64,000 nt of DNA from Bacteroides thetaiotaomicron VPI-5482 (GCF_000011065.1 NC_004663.1:496001-560000), one strand, 5' to 3'. Counted from the first letter of the stretch, positions 1-8,852 are shown. A program made the numbers and translations. The notes: generated by a model from the sequence alone, not told the origin.

Positions 1-306
1 GCCACCAAAGCTGCTGTGAAGGCACTTTCGGACGGACTTCGGATAGACTTGGTGGATACGCCGCTGCGGGTGACGAATATCAAACCGGGCATGGTGGAAA
101 CAAACTTTACAGTGGTCCGTTACCGTGGTGACAAGCAGGCGGCTGATAATTTTTACAAGGGAATCCGCCCGCTGACCGGAGACGATATTGCCGAAACGGT
201 ATATTATGCTGCCTCGGCTCCTGCGCATATTCAGATTGCAGAGGTGCTTTTGATGCCGACTTATCAGGCAACGGGCACTATTTCTTATAAGAAGAAGGCA
301 GAATAG
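1..306 (+). CDS. Short-chain dehydrogenase/reductase, C-terminal part
   Basis: The reading frame is open from the first base and ends at a TAG, giving the last 101 residues; the 5' part lies outside the window. The opening residues ATKAAVKAL are the tail of the YxxxK active site of short-chain dehydrogenases (the catalytic Lys would be residue 3 seen here). The following IKPGMVETNF matches the PG-x-V-x-T loop typical of these NAD(P)-dependent oxidoreductases. The C-terminal stretch with DDIAETVYYAAS resembles the YdfG-like 3-hydroxy acid dehydrogenase subgroup. The substrate cannot be told from this fragment. The GTG at position 16 is internal, not a start. Confidence 0.85.
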   Translation, partial: ATKAAVKALSDGLRIDLVDTPLRVTNIKPGMVETNFTVVRYRGDKQAADNFYKGIRPLTGDDIAETVYYAASAPAHIQIAEVLLMPTYQATGTISYKKKAE

Positions 307-423
307 ACGTTTTTTCGCTCATTTTCTTTGCCGGATGATAAAATTTCTATTATTTTGTTGCCCGAAAACTAAATGTGAACGAACAAGATTATTGAATTAT
401 TAATTAAATACAGAATATTGGAT

Positions 424-918
424 ATGAAAAAATTGGTCGTATTAGGAATGGGAGTATGCATGGTGCTTGCGTTTGCATCTTGTAAATCCAGTGAAAGCGC
501 CTATAAAAAAGCTTACGAAAAAGCAAAACAGCAAGAATTGGCAGAACCGCAGGTGGAAGCTCCGGTAGAAGTGACTCCGGTTGTTGCAGCTCCTGTGACA
601 ACACCTAAGGCTACAGATACAACCGGCGTTCGTCAGGAAAAGGTGACAGTCGTTTCCGGTACCGACGGATTGAAGGATTACAGCGTAGTAGTAGGCAGCT
701 TCGGTGTGAAAGCGAATGCTGAAGGCTTGAAAGACTGGTTGGACGGACAAGGTTACAACGCAACAATCGCATTCAATGCGGAAAAAGCAATGTACCGTGT
801 GATTGTAAGCTCATTCGCTGACAAAGCGGCTGCTGTCGATGCACGTGACGCATTCAAGGCTAAATACCCGAGTCGTACAGACTTCCAGGGAGCTTGGTTG
901 CTGTATCGTATTTATTGA
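424..918 (+). CDS. SPOR-domain lipoprotein
   Basis: 164-residue protein starting at ATG 424; a TTG six bases upstream is less likely. The N-terminus MKKLVVLGMG plus a hydrophobic run ending in FASC is a lipoprotein signal, with Cys about residue 20. A charged, Pro/Val/Thr-rich linker follows (about residues 25-75). The C-terminal 75 residues, beginning YSVVVGSFG and containing YRVIVSSF, form a SPOR domain, which in other bacteria binds denuded peptidoglycan glycan strands, often at the division site. A periplasm-facing, wall-binding role is inferred. It stands alone, with a terminator directly downstream. An outer- or inner-membrane location cannot be decided from sequence. Confidence 0.85.
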   Translation: MKKLVVLGMGVCMVLAFASCKSSESAYKKAYEKAKQQELAEPQVEAPVEVTPVVAAPVTTPKATDTTGVRQEKVTVVSGTDGLKDYSVVVGSFGVKANAEGLKDWLDGQGYNATIAFNAEKAMYRVIVSSFADKAAAVDARDAFKAKYPSRTDFQGAWLLYRIY

Positions 919-972
919 TTTCTTTTTGGTAATATATATCGGGATGGATAACCTGTTTTCCCGAAATAAGAA

Positions 973-1001
973 GGCGGTAACTGGGAAGTTACTGCTTTTT
1001 T
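973..1001 (+). terminator. Rho-independent terminator after SPOR gene
   Basis: GCGGTAACT (974-982) and AGTTACTGC (987-995) pair with one G-U wobble around a 4-base loop, followed by a run of six T. It lies about 55 bases after the SPOR gene stop. Confidence 0.8.
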
Positions 1002-1098
1002 GTTACACATTGTAAATTCGTTTTTTAGAAATTTTTATCATTCTACTAAAAGAAGTTATAAATAGCAGGTGGGAAACTTTTTTCGTAAATAAAGTTTT

Positions 1099-1106
1099 TA
1101 CTTTTG
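1099..1106 (+). promoter_or_regulatory. Putative -7 promoter element for the cysQ operon
   Basis: TACTTTTG matches the Bacteroides -7 consensus TAnnTTTG exactly. No good TTTG is seen about 20 bases upstream. The ATG of cysQ begins only 6 bases after this box, so a transcript made here would have essentially no leader. Confidence 0.45.
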
Positions 1107-1111
1107 TCATT

Positions 1112-1936
1112 ATGAAACAGAAATATGTAATGGCTGCTATCGATGCAGCGTTGAAAGCGGGTGAAAAAATCCTTTCTATCTATGAAGATCCGAAGTCGGA
1201 TTTTGAAATAGAGAGGAAGGCGGATAACTCTCCCTTAACGATAGCAGACAGGAAAGCCCACGAGGCGATTGTGGCCATTTTGAATGAAACTCCTTTTCCG
1301 GTTCTTAGTGAAGAAGGAAAGCATATGGACTATGCAGTGCGGCGAGGCTGGGATACTTTATGGATTGTAGACCCGCTGGACGGAACGAAGGAGTTCATCA
1401 AGCGTAACGGAGAATTTACGGTAAATATAGCTTTGGTGCAGAACGCTGTACCTGTAATGGGTGTTATTTACGTGCCTGTAAAAAAAGAACTTTATTTTGC
1501 AGTGGAGGGGACAGGTGCCTATAAGTGTTCCGGCATTGTCGGTCTGGAAGACGAGGGAGTGACCTTACAGCAGATGATTGAGAAATCGGAACGGATGCCA
1601 TTGGCGGATGCGCGCGACCATTTTATTGCTGTCGCTTCCCGTTCACACCTGACGCCTGAAACTGAAACATATATTGCAGACTTAAAAAAGAAACACGGCA
1701 ATGTGGAACTGATATCAAGCGGAAGTTCCATTAAAATCTGTCTGGTTGCCGAAGGAAAGGCGGATGTCTATCCGCGTTTTGCTCCGACGATGGAATGGGA
1801 TACGGCTGCCGGACATGCGATAGCCCGTGCCGCAGGGATGGAAGTATATCAGGCAGGGAAGGAGGAACCTTTGCGATATAACAAAGAGGATCTGCTGAAT
1901 CCGTGGTTTATCGTTGAAGCAAAAAGAGAACGCTAA
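1112..1936 (+). CDS. cysQ: 3'(2'),5'-bisphosphate nucleotidase CysQ
   Basis: 274-residue protein of the inositol monophosphatase superfamily. It hydrolyses 3'-phosphoadenosine 5'-phosphate (PAP), the by-product of PAPS-dependent sulfonation, to AMP and phosphate in the cytoplasm. Metal-site motifs are visible: SEEGKH near residue 68, DPLDGTKEF at about 88-96, and WDTAAGHAI near 229. Length is normal for the family. It heads a same-strand cluster with 11 bases to the sulfate carrier, followed by cysC, cysD, cysN and a sulfotransferase. The context supports PAP removal, since PAP inhibits sulfotransferases. A general inositol phosphatase is the alternative but is much less likely in this setting. 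Confidence 0.93.
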   Translation: MKQKYVMAAIDAALKAGEKILSIYEDPKSDFEIERKADNSPLTIADRKAHEAIVAILNETPFPVLSEEGKHMDYAVRRGWDTLWIVDPLDGTKEFIKRNGEFTVNIALVQNAVPVMGVIYVPVKKELYFAVEGTGAYKCSGIVGLEDEGVTLQQMIEKSERMPLADARDHFIAVASRSHLTPETETYIADLKKKHGNVELISSGSSIKICLVAEGKADVYPRFAPTMEWDTAAGHAIARAAGMEVYQAGKEEPLRYNKEDLLNPWFIVEAKRER

Positions 1937-1947
1937 TTAATGTTTAT

Positions 1948-3501
1948 ATGACATTTGAAATTGTATTTGTACTATTATCCTTATTAGGAATGATGGCTGC
2001 CCTGATCGCGGATAAGATGCGGCCGGGCATGGTGCTCTTTTCGGTAGTGGTTTTATTTCTGTGCGTCGGCATTCTGACTCCGAAGGAAATGCTCGAAGGT
2101 TTCAGTAATAAAGGAATGATTACCGTCGCCTTGTTATTCCTGGTTAGTGAAGGTATCCGTCAGTCGGGTACATTAGGGCAAGTGATCAAGAAACTGCTTC
2201 CGCAGGGGAAGACGACGGTGTTTAAAGCGCAGCTGCGTATCCTGCCGTCTGTTGCATTCATTTCTGCCTTTCTGAATAATACTCCGGTGGTAGTCATCTT
2301 TGCCCCGATCATCAAGCATTGGGCGAAATCGGTAAAACTTCCGGCCACCAAGTTCCTGATTCCCCTTTCTTATGTGACTATCCTCGGCGGTATCTGTACG
2401 CTGATCGGCACTTCTACCAATCTGGTAGTGCATGGTATGATTCTGGAAGCCGGCTATGAAGGCTTCACCATGTTCGAACTGGGAAAGGTCGGCATCTTTA
2501 TTGCCATTGCCGGTATCATATATCTTTTCATTTTCTCCAAACGGCTCTTGCCCGATGCACGTCCGGATACGGCTGTGCCCGATGAAGAAGTGGAGGAAGG
2601 AGAGAAGCTGCATCGTGTAGAAGCTGTATTGGGAGCCCGTTTCCCCGGTATCAACAAGAAACTGAGTGATTTCAATTTCCAGCGTCACTATGGTGCGGAA
2701 GTGAAAGAGATTAAAACACGTAACGGTCAGCGCTATGTCGATCATCTGGAGGATGTAGTGCTCCGTGAGGGTGATACGCTTGTGGTGATGGCGGATGATA
2801 CGTTTATCCCGACTTGGGGAGAATCTTCGGTATTCGTGCTGCTTACCAACGGCAATGATCCGGATACTTCGGGAAAGAAGAAGCGCTGGTTGGCGCTAAT
2901 CTTGCTGGTACTGATGATTGTCGGTGCTACGGTGGGCGAACTGCCGGCAACCAAAGAGATGTTTCCCGATATCAAGCTGGATATGTTTTTCTTTGTCTGC
3001 ATTACTACTATTATCATGGCGTGGACCAATATTTTCCCCGCCCGTAAGTATACCAAATATATTTCGTGGGATATTCTGATTACGATTGCCTGCGCATTTG
3101 CCATCAGCAAGGCTATGGTGAACTCCGGTGTGGCCGATTGTGTGGCAGGATTTATCATCGGTTTGAGTGACGATTACGGACCGCATGTATTACTTGCTAT
3201 ATTGTTTGTCATCACGAATTTGTTTACGGAACTGATCACGAACAATGCGGCTGCGGCTCTGGCATTCCCGTTGGCACTGTCCATCTCGGCGCAGTTGGGC
3301 GTAAGTCCGACACCTTTCTTTGTCGTGATCTGTATGGCTGCGTCTGCCAGCTTTTCCACACCGATCGGTTATCAGACTAATTTGATTGTGCAAGGTATCG
3401 GCAACTATAAGTTTACGGATTTTGTCCGTATCGGTCTGCCGCTCAATATCATCACTTTCTTAATCTCTGTGATCCTGATCCCGTTGATCTGGAACTTTTA
3501 A
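1948..3501 (+). CDS. SLC13/DASS-family anion permease with RCK-C domain, probable sulfate uptake
   Basis: 517-residue polytopic inner-membrane protein. Two halves of hydrophobic helices (about residues 1-200 and 305-517) each contain a DASS-type Asn/Thr motif: FLNNTPVVVIF near residue 110 and ITNNAAAALAFPLA near 430. Between them, about residues 215-300, is a soluble TrkA-C/RCK-C-like domain that includes VVLREGDTLVVM. This arrangement is common in bacterial SLC13-type permeases for sulfate or dicarboxylates. Its position between cysQ and cysC argues for sulfate as substrate, which is inference. The start is ATG 1948; the gap to cysC is 16 bases, so it is cotranscribed. Confidence 0.88.
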   Translation: MTFEIVFVLLSLLGMMAALIADKMRPGMVLFSVVVLFLCVGILTPKEMLEGFSNKGMITVALLFLVSEGIRQSGTLGQVIKKLLPQGKTTVFKAQLRILPSVAFISAFLNNTPVVVIFAPIIKHWAKSVKLPATKFLIPLSYVTILGGICTLIGTSTNLVVHGMILEAGYEGFTMFELGKVGIFIAIAGIIYLFIFSKRLLPDARPDTAVPDEEVEEGEKLHRVEAVLGARFPGINKKLSDFNFQRHYGAEVKEIKTRNGQRYVDHLEDVVLREGDTLVVMADDTFIPTWGESSVFVLLTNGNDPDTSGKKKRWLALILLVLMIVGATVGELPATKEMFPDIKLDMFFFVCITTIIMAWTNIFPARKYTKYISWDILITIACAFAISKAMVNSGVADCVAGFIIGLSDDYGPHVLLAILFVITNLFTELITNNAAAALAFPLALSISAQLGVSPTPFFVVICMAASASFSTPIGYQTNLIVQGIGNYKFTDFVRIGLPLNIITFLISVILIPLIWNF

Positions 3502-3517
3502 TAAATATATTCTATAA

Positions 3518-4123
3518 ATGGAAGAAAAAAATCATATATATCCGATTTTTGACCGCATGATGACGCGGGAGGACAAAGAAGAACTTCTGGGACAGCATAG
3601 CGTGATGATCTGGTTTACAGGTCTGAGCGGATCAGGTAAAAGTACGATTGCGATTGCATTGGAACGTGAACTCCATAAGCGCGGACTGCTGTGCCGTATT
3701 CTGGATGGAGACAATATCCGCAGCGGTATCAACAATAATCTGGGCTTCTCCGAAACTGACCGTGTAGAGAATATCCGTCGTATCGCCGAAGTATCCAAGT
3801 TGTTTTTGGACAGCGGCATCATTACGATTGCGGCATTTATCAGTCCCAATAATGATATCCGTGAAATGGCAGCGAATATTATCGGAAAAGATGATTTCCT
3901 GGAAGTTTTCGTAAGCACCCCGCTGGAAGAGTGTGAAAAGCGGGATGTGAAAGGACTGTACGCCAAAGCGCGCAAGGGAGAAATTCAGAATTTCACCGGA
4001 ATTTCCGCACCGTTTGAGGTGCCCGAACATCCGGCCCTGGCATTGGATACTTCGAAGCTGAGTCTGGAAGAATCGGTCAACCGCCTGCTGGAGATGGTGT
4101 TGCCGAAAATAGAAAAGAAATAA
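3518..4123 (+). CDS. cysC: Adenylyl-sulfate kinase CysC
   Basis: 201-residue cytoplasmic kinase that phosphorylates APS with ATP to make PAPS. The P-loop GLSGSGKST lies at about residues 34-42, followed by the DGDNIRSGINNNLGFS segment of APS kinases, the RRIAEVSKLF helix and GLYAKARKGEIQNFTGI near the C-terminus, all characteristic. It is a stand-alone kinase, not the CysNC fusion found in many bacteria, consistent with the separate cysN downstream. The ATG start has a 16-base gap from the permease gene. The downstream cysD follows after 20 bases. Confidence 0.96.
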   Translation: MEEKNHIYPIFDRMMTREDKEELLGQHSVMIWFTGLSGSGKSTIAIALERELHKRGLLCRILDGDNIRSGINNNLGFSETDRVENIRRIAEVSKLFLDSGIITIAAFISPNNDIREMAANIIGKDDFLEVFVSTPLEECEKRDVKGLYAKARKGEIQNFTGISAPFEVPEHPALALDTSKLSLEESVNRLLEMVLPKIEKK

Positions 4124-4143
4124 ATGAAGAAATTTCAAAAAAG

Positions 4144-5052
4144 ATGGAAGAATATAAACTGAGCCATTTGAAAGAACTCGAAGCCGAGTCAATTCATATC
4201 ATCCGCGAGGTGGCGGCGGAATTTGAGAATCCGGTGATGCTGTACAGCATCGGAAAAGATTCTTCGGTGATGGTGCGCTTGGCTGAAAAAGCGTTTTATC
4301 CGGGAAAAGTTCCCTTCCCGTTGATGCATATCGATTCGAAGTGGAAGTTTAAGGAAATGATCCAGTTCCGCGACGAATATGCCAAGAAACATGGCTGGAA
4401 CCTGATTGTGGAAAGTAATATGGAAGCGTTTCATGCAGGGGTAGGACCTTTCACGCATGGAAGCAAGGTACATACGGACCTGATGAAGACTCAGGCATTG
4501 CTGCATGCGCTGGATAAATATAAATTTGACGCTGCATTCGGCGGCGCGCGCCGGGATGAAGAAAAGTCACGTGCCAAGGAGCGTATCTTCTCTTTCCGTG
4601 ATAAATTCCACCAGTGGGACCCGAAGAACCAGCGTCCTGAATTGTGGGATATCTACAACGCCCGTGTACACAAAGGTGAGAGTATCCGTGTGTTCCCGAT
4701 CAGCAACTGGACGGAGCTGGATATCTGGCAGTATATCCGTCTGGAGAATATTCCGATCGTTCCGCTGTATTATGCCAAGGAACGTCCTGTGATCAATCTG
4801 GATGGTAATATCATCATGGCGGATGACGACCGTCTGCCGGAAAAATATCGTGATCAGATCGAAATGAAGATGGTGCGTTTCCGTACTCTGGGCTGCTGGC
4901 CGTTGACGGGCGCAGTAGAGAGCGGTGCGGCTACCATCGAAGAGATCGTGGAAGAGATGATGACGACTACCAAGAGCGAACGTACTACCCGTGTGATCGA
5001 CTTTGACCAGGAAGGCAGCATGGAGCAGAAGAAACGTGAAGGGTATTTTTAA
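4144..5052 (+). CDS. cysD: Sulfate adenylyltransferase subunit 2 CysD
   Basis: 302-residue ATP sulfurylase small subunit. With CysN it makes APS from sulfate and ATP. The PP-loop motif YSIGKDSSVM is at about residues 35-44. The conserved FGGARRDEEKSRAKERIFSF segment is at about 131-150, and NWTELDIWQYI and LPLTGA-like FRTLGCWPLTGA segments are clear. Length is normal for the family. It lies 39 bases before the chosen cysN start, within the same operon. Confidence 0.97.
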   Translation: MEEYKLSHLKELEAESIHIIREVAAEFENPVMLYSIGKDSSVMVRLAEKAFYPGKVPFPLMHIDSKWKFKEMIQFRDEYAKKHGWNLIVESNMEAFHAGVGPFTHGSKVHTDLMKTQALLHALDKYKFDAAFGGARRDEEKSRAKERIFSFRDKFHQWDPKNQRPELWDIYNARVHKGESIRVFPISNWTELDIWQYIRLENIPIVPLYYAKERPVINLDGNIIMADDDRLPEKYRDQIEMKMVRFRTLGCWPLTGAVESGAATIEEIVEEMMTTTKSERTTRVIDFDQEGSMEQKKREGYF

Positions 5053-5091
5053 GCAATTAAAAATGAATGATTAAAAAACTAAAAGTTGGAA

Positions 5092-6549
5092 ATGGATAAT
5101 AAGCTGGATATAAAGGCCTTTCTGGATAAAGACGAACAGAAAGACTTGCTGAGACTGTTGACTGCCGGTTCGGTGGATGACGGAAAATCGACTTTGATCG
5201 GACGTCTGTTGTTTGACAGTAAGAAACTGTACGAAGATCAGCTGGATGCATTGGAACGTGACAGTAAGCGTGTAGGTAATGCAGGCGAACATATAGACTA
5301 TGCTTTGTTGCTCGATGGCTTGAAAGCGGAGCGTGAGCAGGGAATTACGATTGACGTGGCTTACCGCTACTTCTCTACCAACGGCCGTAAGTTTATCATT
5401 GCGGATACTCCGGGACACGAACAGTATACACGTAATATGATTACCGGTGGCTCTACGGCCAATCTGGCAATTATCTTGGTAGACGCCCGTACGGGTGTGA
5501 TTACCCAGACCCGTCGTCATACTTTTCTGGTATCTCTGTTGGGCATCAAGCACGTGGTGCTGGCAGTCAATAAGATGGACCTGGTGGACTTCTCCGAGGA
5601 ACGGTTCGACGAGATTGTATCGGAATACAAGAAATTCGTAGAACCGCTGGGTATTCCGGATGTGAACTGTATTCCTCTTTCTGCTTTGGACGGTGACAAC
5701 GTTGTGGATAAGTCCGAACGCACACCATGGTATAAAGGAATCTCTTTGCTGGACTTCCTCGAAACGGTTCATATCGATAATGATCATAACTTCACGGATT
5801 TCCGTTTCCCTGTGCAGTATGTGCTGCGCCCGAACCTTGACTTCCGTGGTTTCTGCGGTAAAGTGGCATCGGGTATTGTCCGCAAGGGAGATACAGTGAT
5901 GGCATTGCCTTCCGGAAAGACTTCCAAGGTGAAGAGTATCGTGACATACGACGGCGAACTGGATTACGCTTTCCCGCCGCAGTCGGTTACACTGACGTTG
6001 GAAGACGAAATCGACGTATCCCGTGGTGAAATGCTGGTGCATCCGGACAACTTGCCGATCGTTGACCGCAACTTCGAAGCGATGATGGTATGGATGGATG
6101 AAGAACCGATGGACATCAATAAATCGTTCTTTATCAAGCAGACTACCAATTTGAGCCGTACCCGCATCGACGCGATCAAATATAAAGTGGATGTCAACAC
6201 GATGGAGCATCTTTCCATTGACAATGGACAACTGACAAAGGACAATTTGCCATTGCAGCTCAATCAGATCGCCCGTGTTGTGCTGACTACTGCCAAGGAG
6301 CTTTTCTTCGATCCTTATAAAAAGAATAAATCTTGCGGTTCTTTTATCCTGATCGATCCGATTACGAATAATACCTCTGCCGTAGGTATGATTATCGACC
6401 GGGTGGAAATGAAAGATATGGCTGCCACGGATGACATCCCCGTACTGGATTTGTCGAAACTGGACATTGCCCCGGAACATCACGCCGCCATAGAAAAAGT
6501 CGTGAAGGAACTGGAACGCCAGGGACTCTCCATAAAAGTGATTAAATAA
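5092..6549 (+). CDS. cysN: Sulfate adenylyltransferase subunit 1 CysN (GTPase)
   Basis: 485-residue translation-factor-like GTPase subunit of ATP sulfurylase; GTP hydrolysis drives APS formation by CysD. G1 is GSVDDGKST near residue 27, G2 lies around QGITIDVAYR, G3 is DTPGHEQYT and G4 is AVNKMDLVD. Beta-barrel domains II and III follow, and the protein ends after them without a C-terminal APS kinase domain. I chose ATG 5092; an upstream TTG at 5086 in frame would add two residues. The gap to the sulfotransferase is 11 bases, indicating cotranscription. Confidence 0.96.
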   Translation: MDNKLDIKAFLDKDEQKDLLRLLTAGSVDDGKSTLIGRLLFDSKKLYEDQLDALERDSKRVGNAGEHIDYALLLDGLKAEREQGITIDVAYRYFSTNGRKFIIADTPGHEQYTRNMITGGSTANLAIILVDARTGVITQTRRHTFLVSLLGIKHVVLAVNKMDLVDFSEERFDEIVSEYKKFVEPLGIPDVNCIPLSALDGDNVVDKSERTPWYKGISLLDFLETVHIDNDHNFTDFRFPVQYVLRPNLDFRGFCGKVASGIVRKGDTVMALPSGKTSKVKSIVTYDGELDYAFPPQSVTLTLEDEIDVSRGEMLVHPDNLPIVDRNFEAMMVWMDEEPMDINKSFFIKQTTNLSRTRIDAIKYKVDVNTMEHLSIDNGQLTKDNLPLQLNQIARVVLTTAKELFFDPYKKNKSCGSFILIDPITNNTSAVGMIIDRVEMKDMAATDDIPVLDLSKLDIAPEHHAAIEKVVKELERQGLSIKVIK

Positions 6550-6560
6550 AATGTAGAACG

Positions 6561-7667
6561 ATGGGATTACTTGAATTTAATAAACTTCCGATTAATACGT
6601 TGGTAGGTGCCGACTGGAAAACGTTTAAGGCAATCACTGCCGGCCGTGATATTGATGCTGCTTATAAAGGCAAGTACCGGTTGACGAAAGCGGTGTGCCG
6701 CCTGCTTTCTCCGTTGGCTGCATTGCAGGATAAACGCTACGAAAAGTTGTTGGCCAATCAGCCGCTGGAACATGATCCGGTATTCATTCTGGGACACTGG
6801 CGGAGTGGAACTACTTTTGTACATAACGTGTTCTCCTGCGACAAGCATTTTGGGTATAACACAACTTATCAGACCGTATTCCCGCATCTGATGATGTGGG
6901 GACAGCCTTTCTTCAAGAAGAATATGAGCTGGCTGATGCCGGACAAGCGTCCGACGGATAATATGGAGCTGGCAGTGGATCTTCCGCAGGAGGAAGAGTT
7001 TGCATTGTCGAACATGATGCCGTATACCTATTATAATTTCTGGTTCCTGCCGAAATATCAACAGGAATATGCGGACAAGTATCTGCTGTTTGATGATATC
7101 ACGGACAAAGAACTGAAAGTGTTTGAAGAGGTATTCACGAAATTGATCAAGATTTCTTTGTGGAACACCAAGGGTACGCAATTCCTCAGCAAGAACCCTC
7201 CTCATACGGGCAGGGTGAAAGAATTGGTGAAAATGTTCCCGAACGCCAAGTTTATCTACCTGATGCGTAATCCGTATACGGTATTTGAATCTACACGCAG
7301 TTTCTTTACAAATACAATCCAGCCTCTGAAACTGGAGGATGTCAGCAATGAACAATTGGAGGAGAATATCCTTTCTATTTATGCAAAGCTGTATCATAAG
7401 TATGAATCGGATAAGAAATTCATTCCGGAAGGCAATCTGATCGAAGTGAAGTTTGAAGACTTTGAAGCGGATGCGATGGGAATGACGGAGAATATTTATA
7501 AGTCACTTTCTATCCCCGGCTTCGCCGAAGCACAAGGAGATATCGAAAAATATGTCGGCGGCAAGAAGGGATATAAGAAGAATAAGTATAAATATGATGA
7601 CCGGACGATTCGATTGGTAGAGGAAAACTGGGATTTTGCTTTGAAACAATGGAACTATAATTTATAA
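6561..7667 (+). CDS. PAPS-dependent sulfotransferase
   Basis: 368-residue cytoplasmic sulfotransferase. The 5'-phosphosulfate loop is visible in VFILGHWRSGTTFVHNVF (about residues 74-91), and the 3'-phosphate-binding motif in FIYLMRNPYTVFESTRSFF (about 231-249). Both are hallmarks of the sulfotransferase superfamily. Its place right after cysQ-permease-cysCDN means the operon makes PAPS, uses it and clears PAP. From memory, the equivalent B. thetaiotaomicron gene (BT_0416) has been reported to sulfonate cholesterol and other steroids. The acceptor here is inferred from that resemblance, not from sequence. No signal peptide is seen. Confidence 0.9.
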   Translation: MGLLEFNKLPINTLVGADWKTFKAITAGRDIDAAYKGKYRLTKAVCRLLSPLAALQDKRYEKLLANQPLEHDPVFILGHWRSGTTFVHNVFSCDKHFGYNTTYQTVFPHLMMWGQPFFKKNMSWLMPDKRPTDNMELAVDLPQEEEFALSNMMPYTYYNFWFLPKYQQEYADKYLLFDDITDKELKVFEEVFTKLIKISLWNTKGTQFLSKNPPHTGRVKELVKMFPNAKFIYLMRNPYTVFESTRSFFTNTIQPLKLEDVSNEQLEENILSIYAKLYHKYESDKKFIPEGNLIEVKFEDFEADAMGMTENIYKSLSIPGFAEAQGDIEKYVGGKKGYKKNKYKYDDRTIRLVEENWDFALKQWNYNL

Positions 7668-7685
7668 AAGAAAGGATAAGTATTG

Positions 7686-8654
7686 ATGATTAAGAAAATG
7701 GTTCATCGCCTGTTTCTGACAGGCTTCGTTGCATTTTTTTCTTCCTTGTCTTTGATGGCGCAGCATAAAGTGGAGATGCTCCCCTTCGGGGATATGGACC
7801 AATGGGTGGACCGCCAGATAAAAGAGTCGGGGATTATCGGAGGGAACACGAAGAATGTGTATGAGATTGGTCCGACGACTGTAATTAAGGGAGATCAGGT
7901 GTATAAGAATATGGGTGGCTCACCGTGGGCGACTTCGAATGTGATGGCGAAAGTGGCAGGTATTACCAAGACAAATACGTCGGTTTTTCCGGAGAAACGG
8001 GGAGACGGTTACTGTGCACGCCTGGATACGCGTATGGAGAGTGTGAAGGTACTGGGGCTTGTCAATATAACCGTATTGGCTGCCGGCTCTATCTTTACGG
8101 GATCTGTGCACGAACCGATCAAGGGTACCAAGAACCCGCAGAAGATGCTTCAGACGGGGATTCCGTTTACCAAGAAGCCGGTTGCCCTTCAGTTTGACTA
8201 TAAAGTGAAGATGTCCGACAGGGAAAAACGTATACGTGCTACCGGTTTCAGTAAAATTACAGATGTAGCAGGCAAGGATTATCCGGCTGCTATTTTATTT
8301 TTGCAGAAACGCTGGGAGGATGCCAACGGAAATGTTTATGCCAAGCGTATCGGAACGTTGGTGACTTATTACTATCACTCTACCGACTGGAAGAATAATG
8401 CCACGTATGAAATTATGTATGGAGACATTACCAGCCGTCCCGAATATAAACCTCACATGATGCGTCTGCAGGTGACTGAGAACTATACAGTCAACAGCAA
8501 AGGTGAAAGCGTGCCTATCCACGAAGTGGCATGGGGGGATGAAAATGATGAGCCGACTCATCTGTATCTCCAGTTCACATCCAGTCATGGCGGAGCTTAC
8601 GTCGGTTCACCCGGAAATTCATTGTGGATTGATAATGTAAAACTGGTATATTAA
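7686..8654 (+). CDS. PCMD-like secreted protein
   Basis: 322-residue protein starting at ATG 7686 with a signal peptide ending near SLMAQHK (about residue 24). The C-terminal half looks like a PCMD (putative carbohydrate metabolism) beta-sandwich. It has FDYKVKMSDREKRIRATG in the middle and the characteristic ending SSHGGAYVGSPGNSLWIDNV. Such domains are widespread in exported Bacteroides proteins, with no firm biochemical role. It starts 18 bases after the sulfotransferase and precedes a strong terminator, so it is the last gene of the sulfonation operon. A link to handling the sulfonated product or its acceptor is only a guess. Confidence 0.65.
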   Translation: MIKKMVHRLFLTGFVAFFSSLSLMAQHKVEMLPFGDMDQWVDRQIKESGIIGGNTKNVYEIGPTTVIKGDQVYKNMGGSPWATSNVMAKVAGITKTNTSVFPEKRGDGYCARLDTRMESVKVLGLVNITVLAAGSIFTGSVHEPIKGTKNPQKMLQTGIPFTKKPVALQFDYKVKMSDREKRIRATGFSKITDVAGKDYPAAILFLQKRWEDANGNVYAKRIGTLVTYYYHSTDWKNNATYEIMYGDITSRPEYKPHMMRLQVTENYTVNSKGESVPIHEVAWGDENDEPTHLYLQFTSSHGGAYVGSPGNSLWIDNVKLVY

Positions 8655-8678
8655 TTAAGGTAGCGGAAAAAATAAGGG

Positions 8679-8715
8679 ATAACCAATGATATAGATTATC
8701 ATTGGTTATTTTTTT
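8679..8715 (+). terminator. Terminator of the sulfonation operon
   Basis: A perfect 12-bp inverted repeat, ATAACCAATGAT (8679-8690) with ATCATTGGTTAT (8698-8709), has a 7-base loop and is followed by a T-run. The rest of the 318-base gap to the OmpA gene holds the promoter at 8821-8852 and an AT-rich leader. Confidence 0.9.
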
Positions 8716-8820
8716 GCTTTTATTTTTCTTTCAAAAATGTTGGCTATACCCTTTGTAGGCTATCCAACACTTTTATCATCCCATATAAATATCACGAAGA
8801 AATGTTTTTTTACGAGTTTT

Positions 8821-8852
8821 TTTGTGTGTATTACAATAAATATCTATATTTG
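8821..8852 (+). promoter_or_regulatory. Bacteroides-type promoter of the OmpA-family gene
   Basis: TTTG at 8821-8824 is followed after exactly 20 bases by TATATTTG at 8845-8852, a full match to the -33/-7 consensus. Transcription would start near 8858, giving a leader of about 115 bases before the ATG at 8973. Confidence 0.85.

Noticed and set aside
5071..6483. A 470-codon open frame antisense to cysN.
   Set aside because: It covers cysN exactly; cysN has all GTPase motifs, and the antisense product resembles nothing and lacks a start site.
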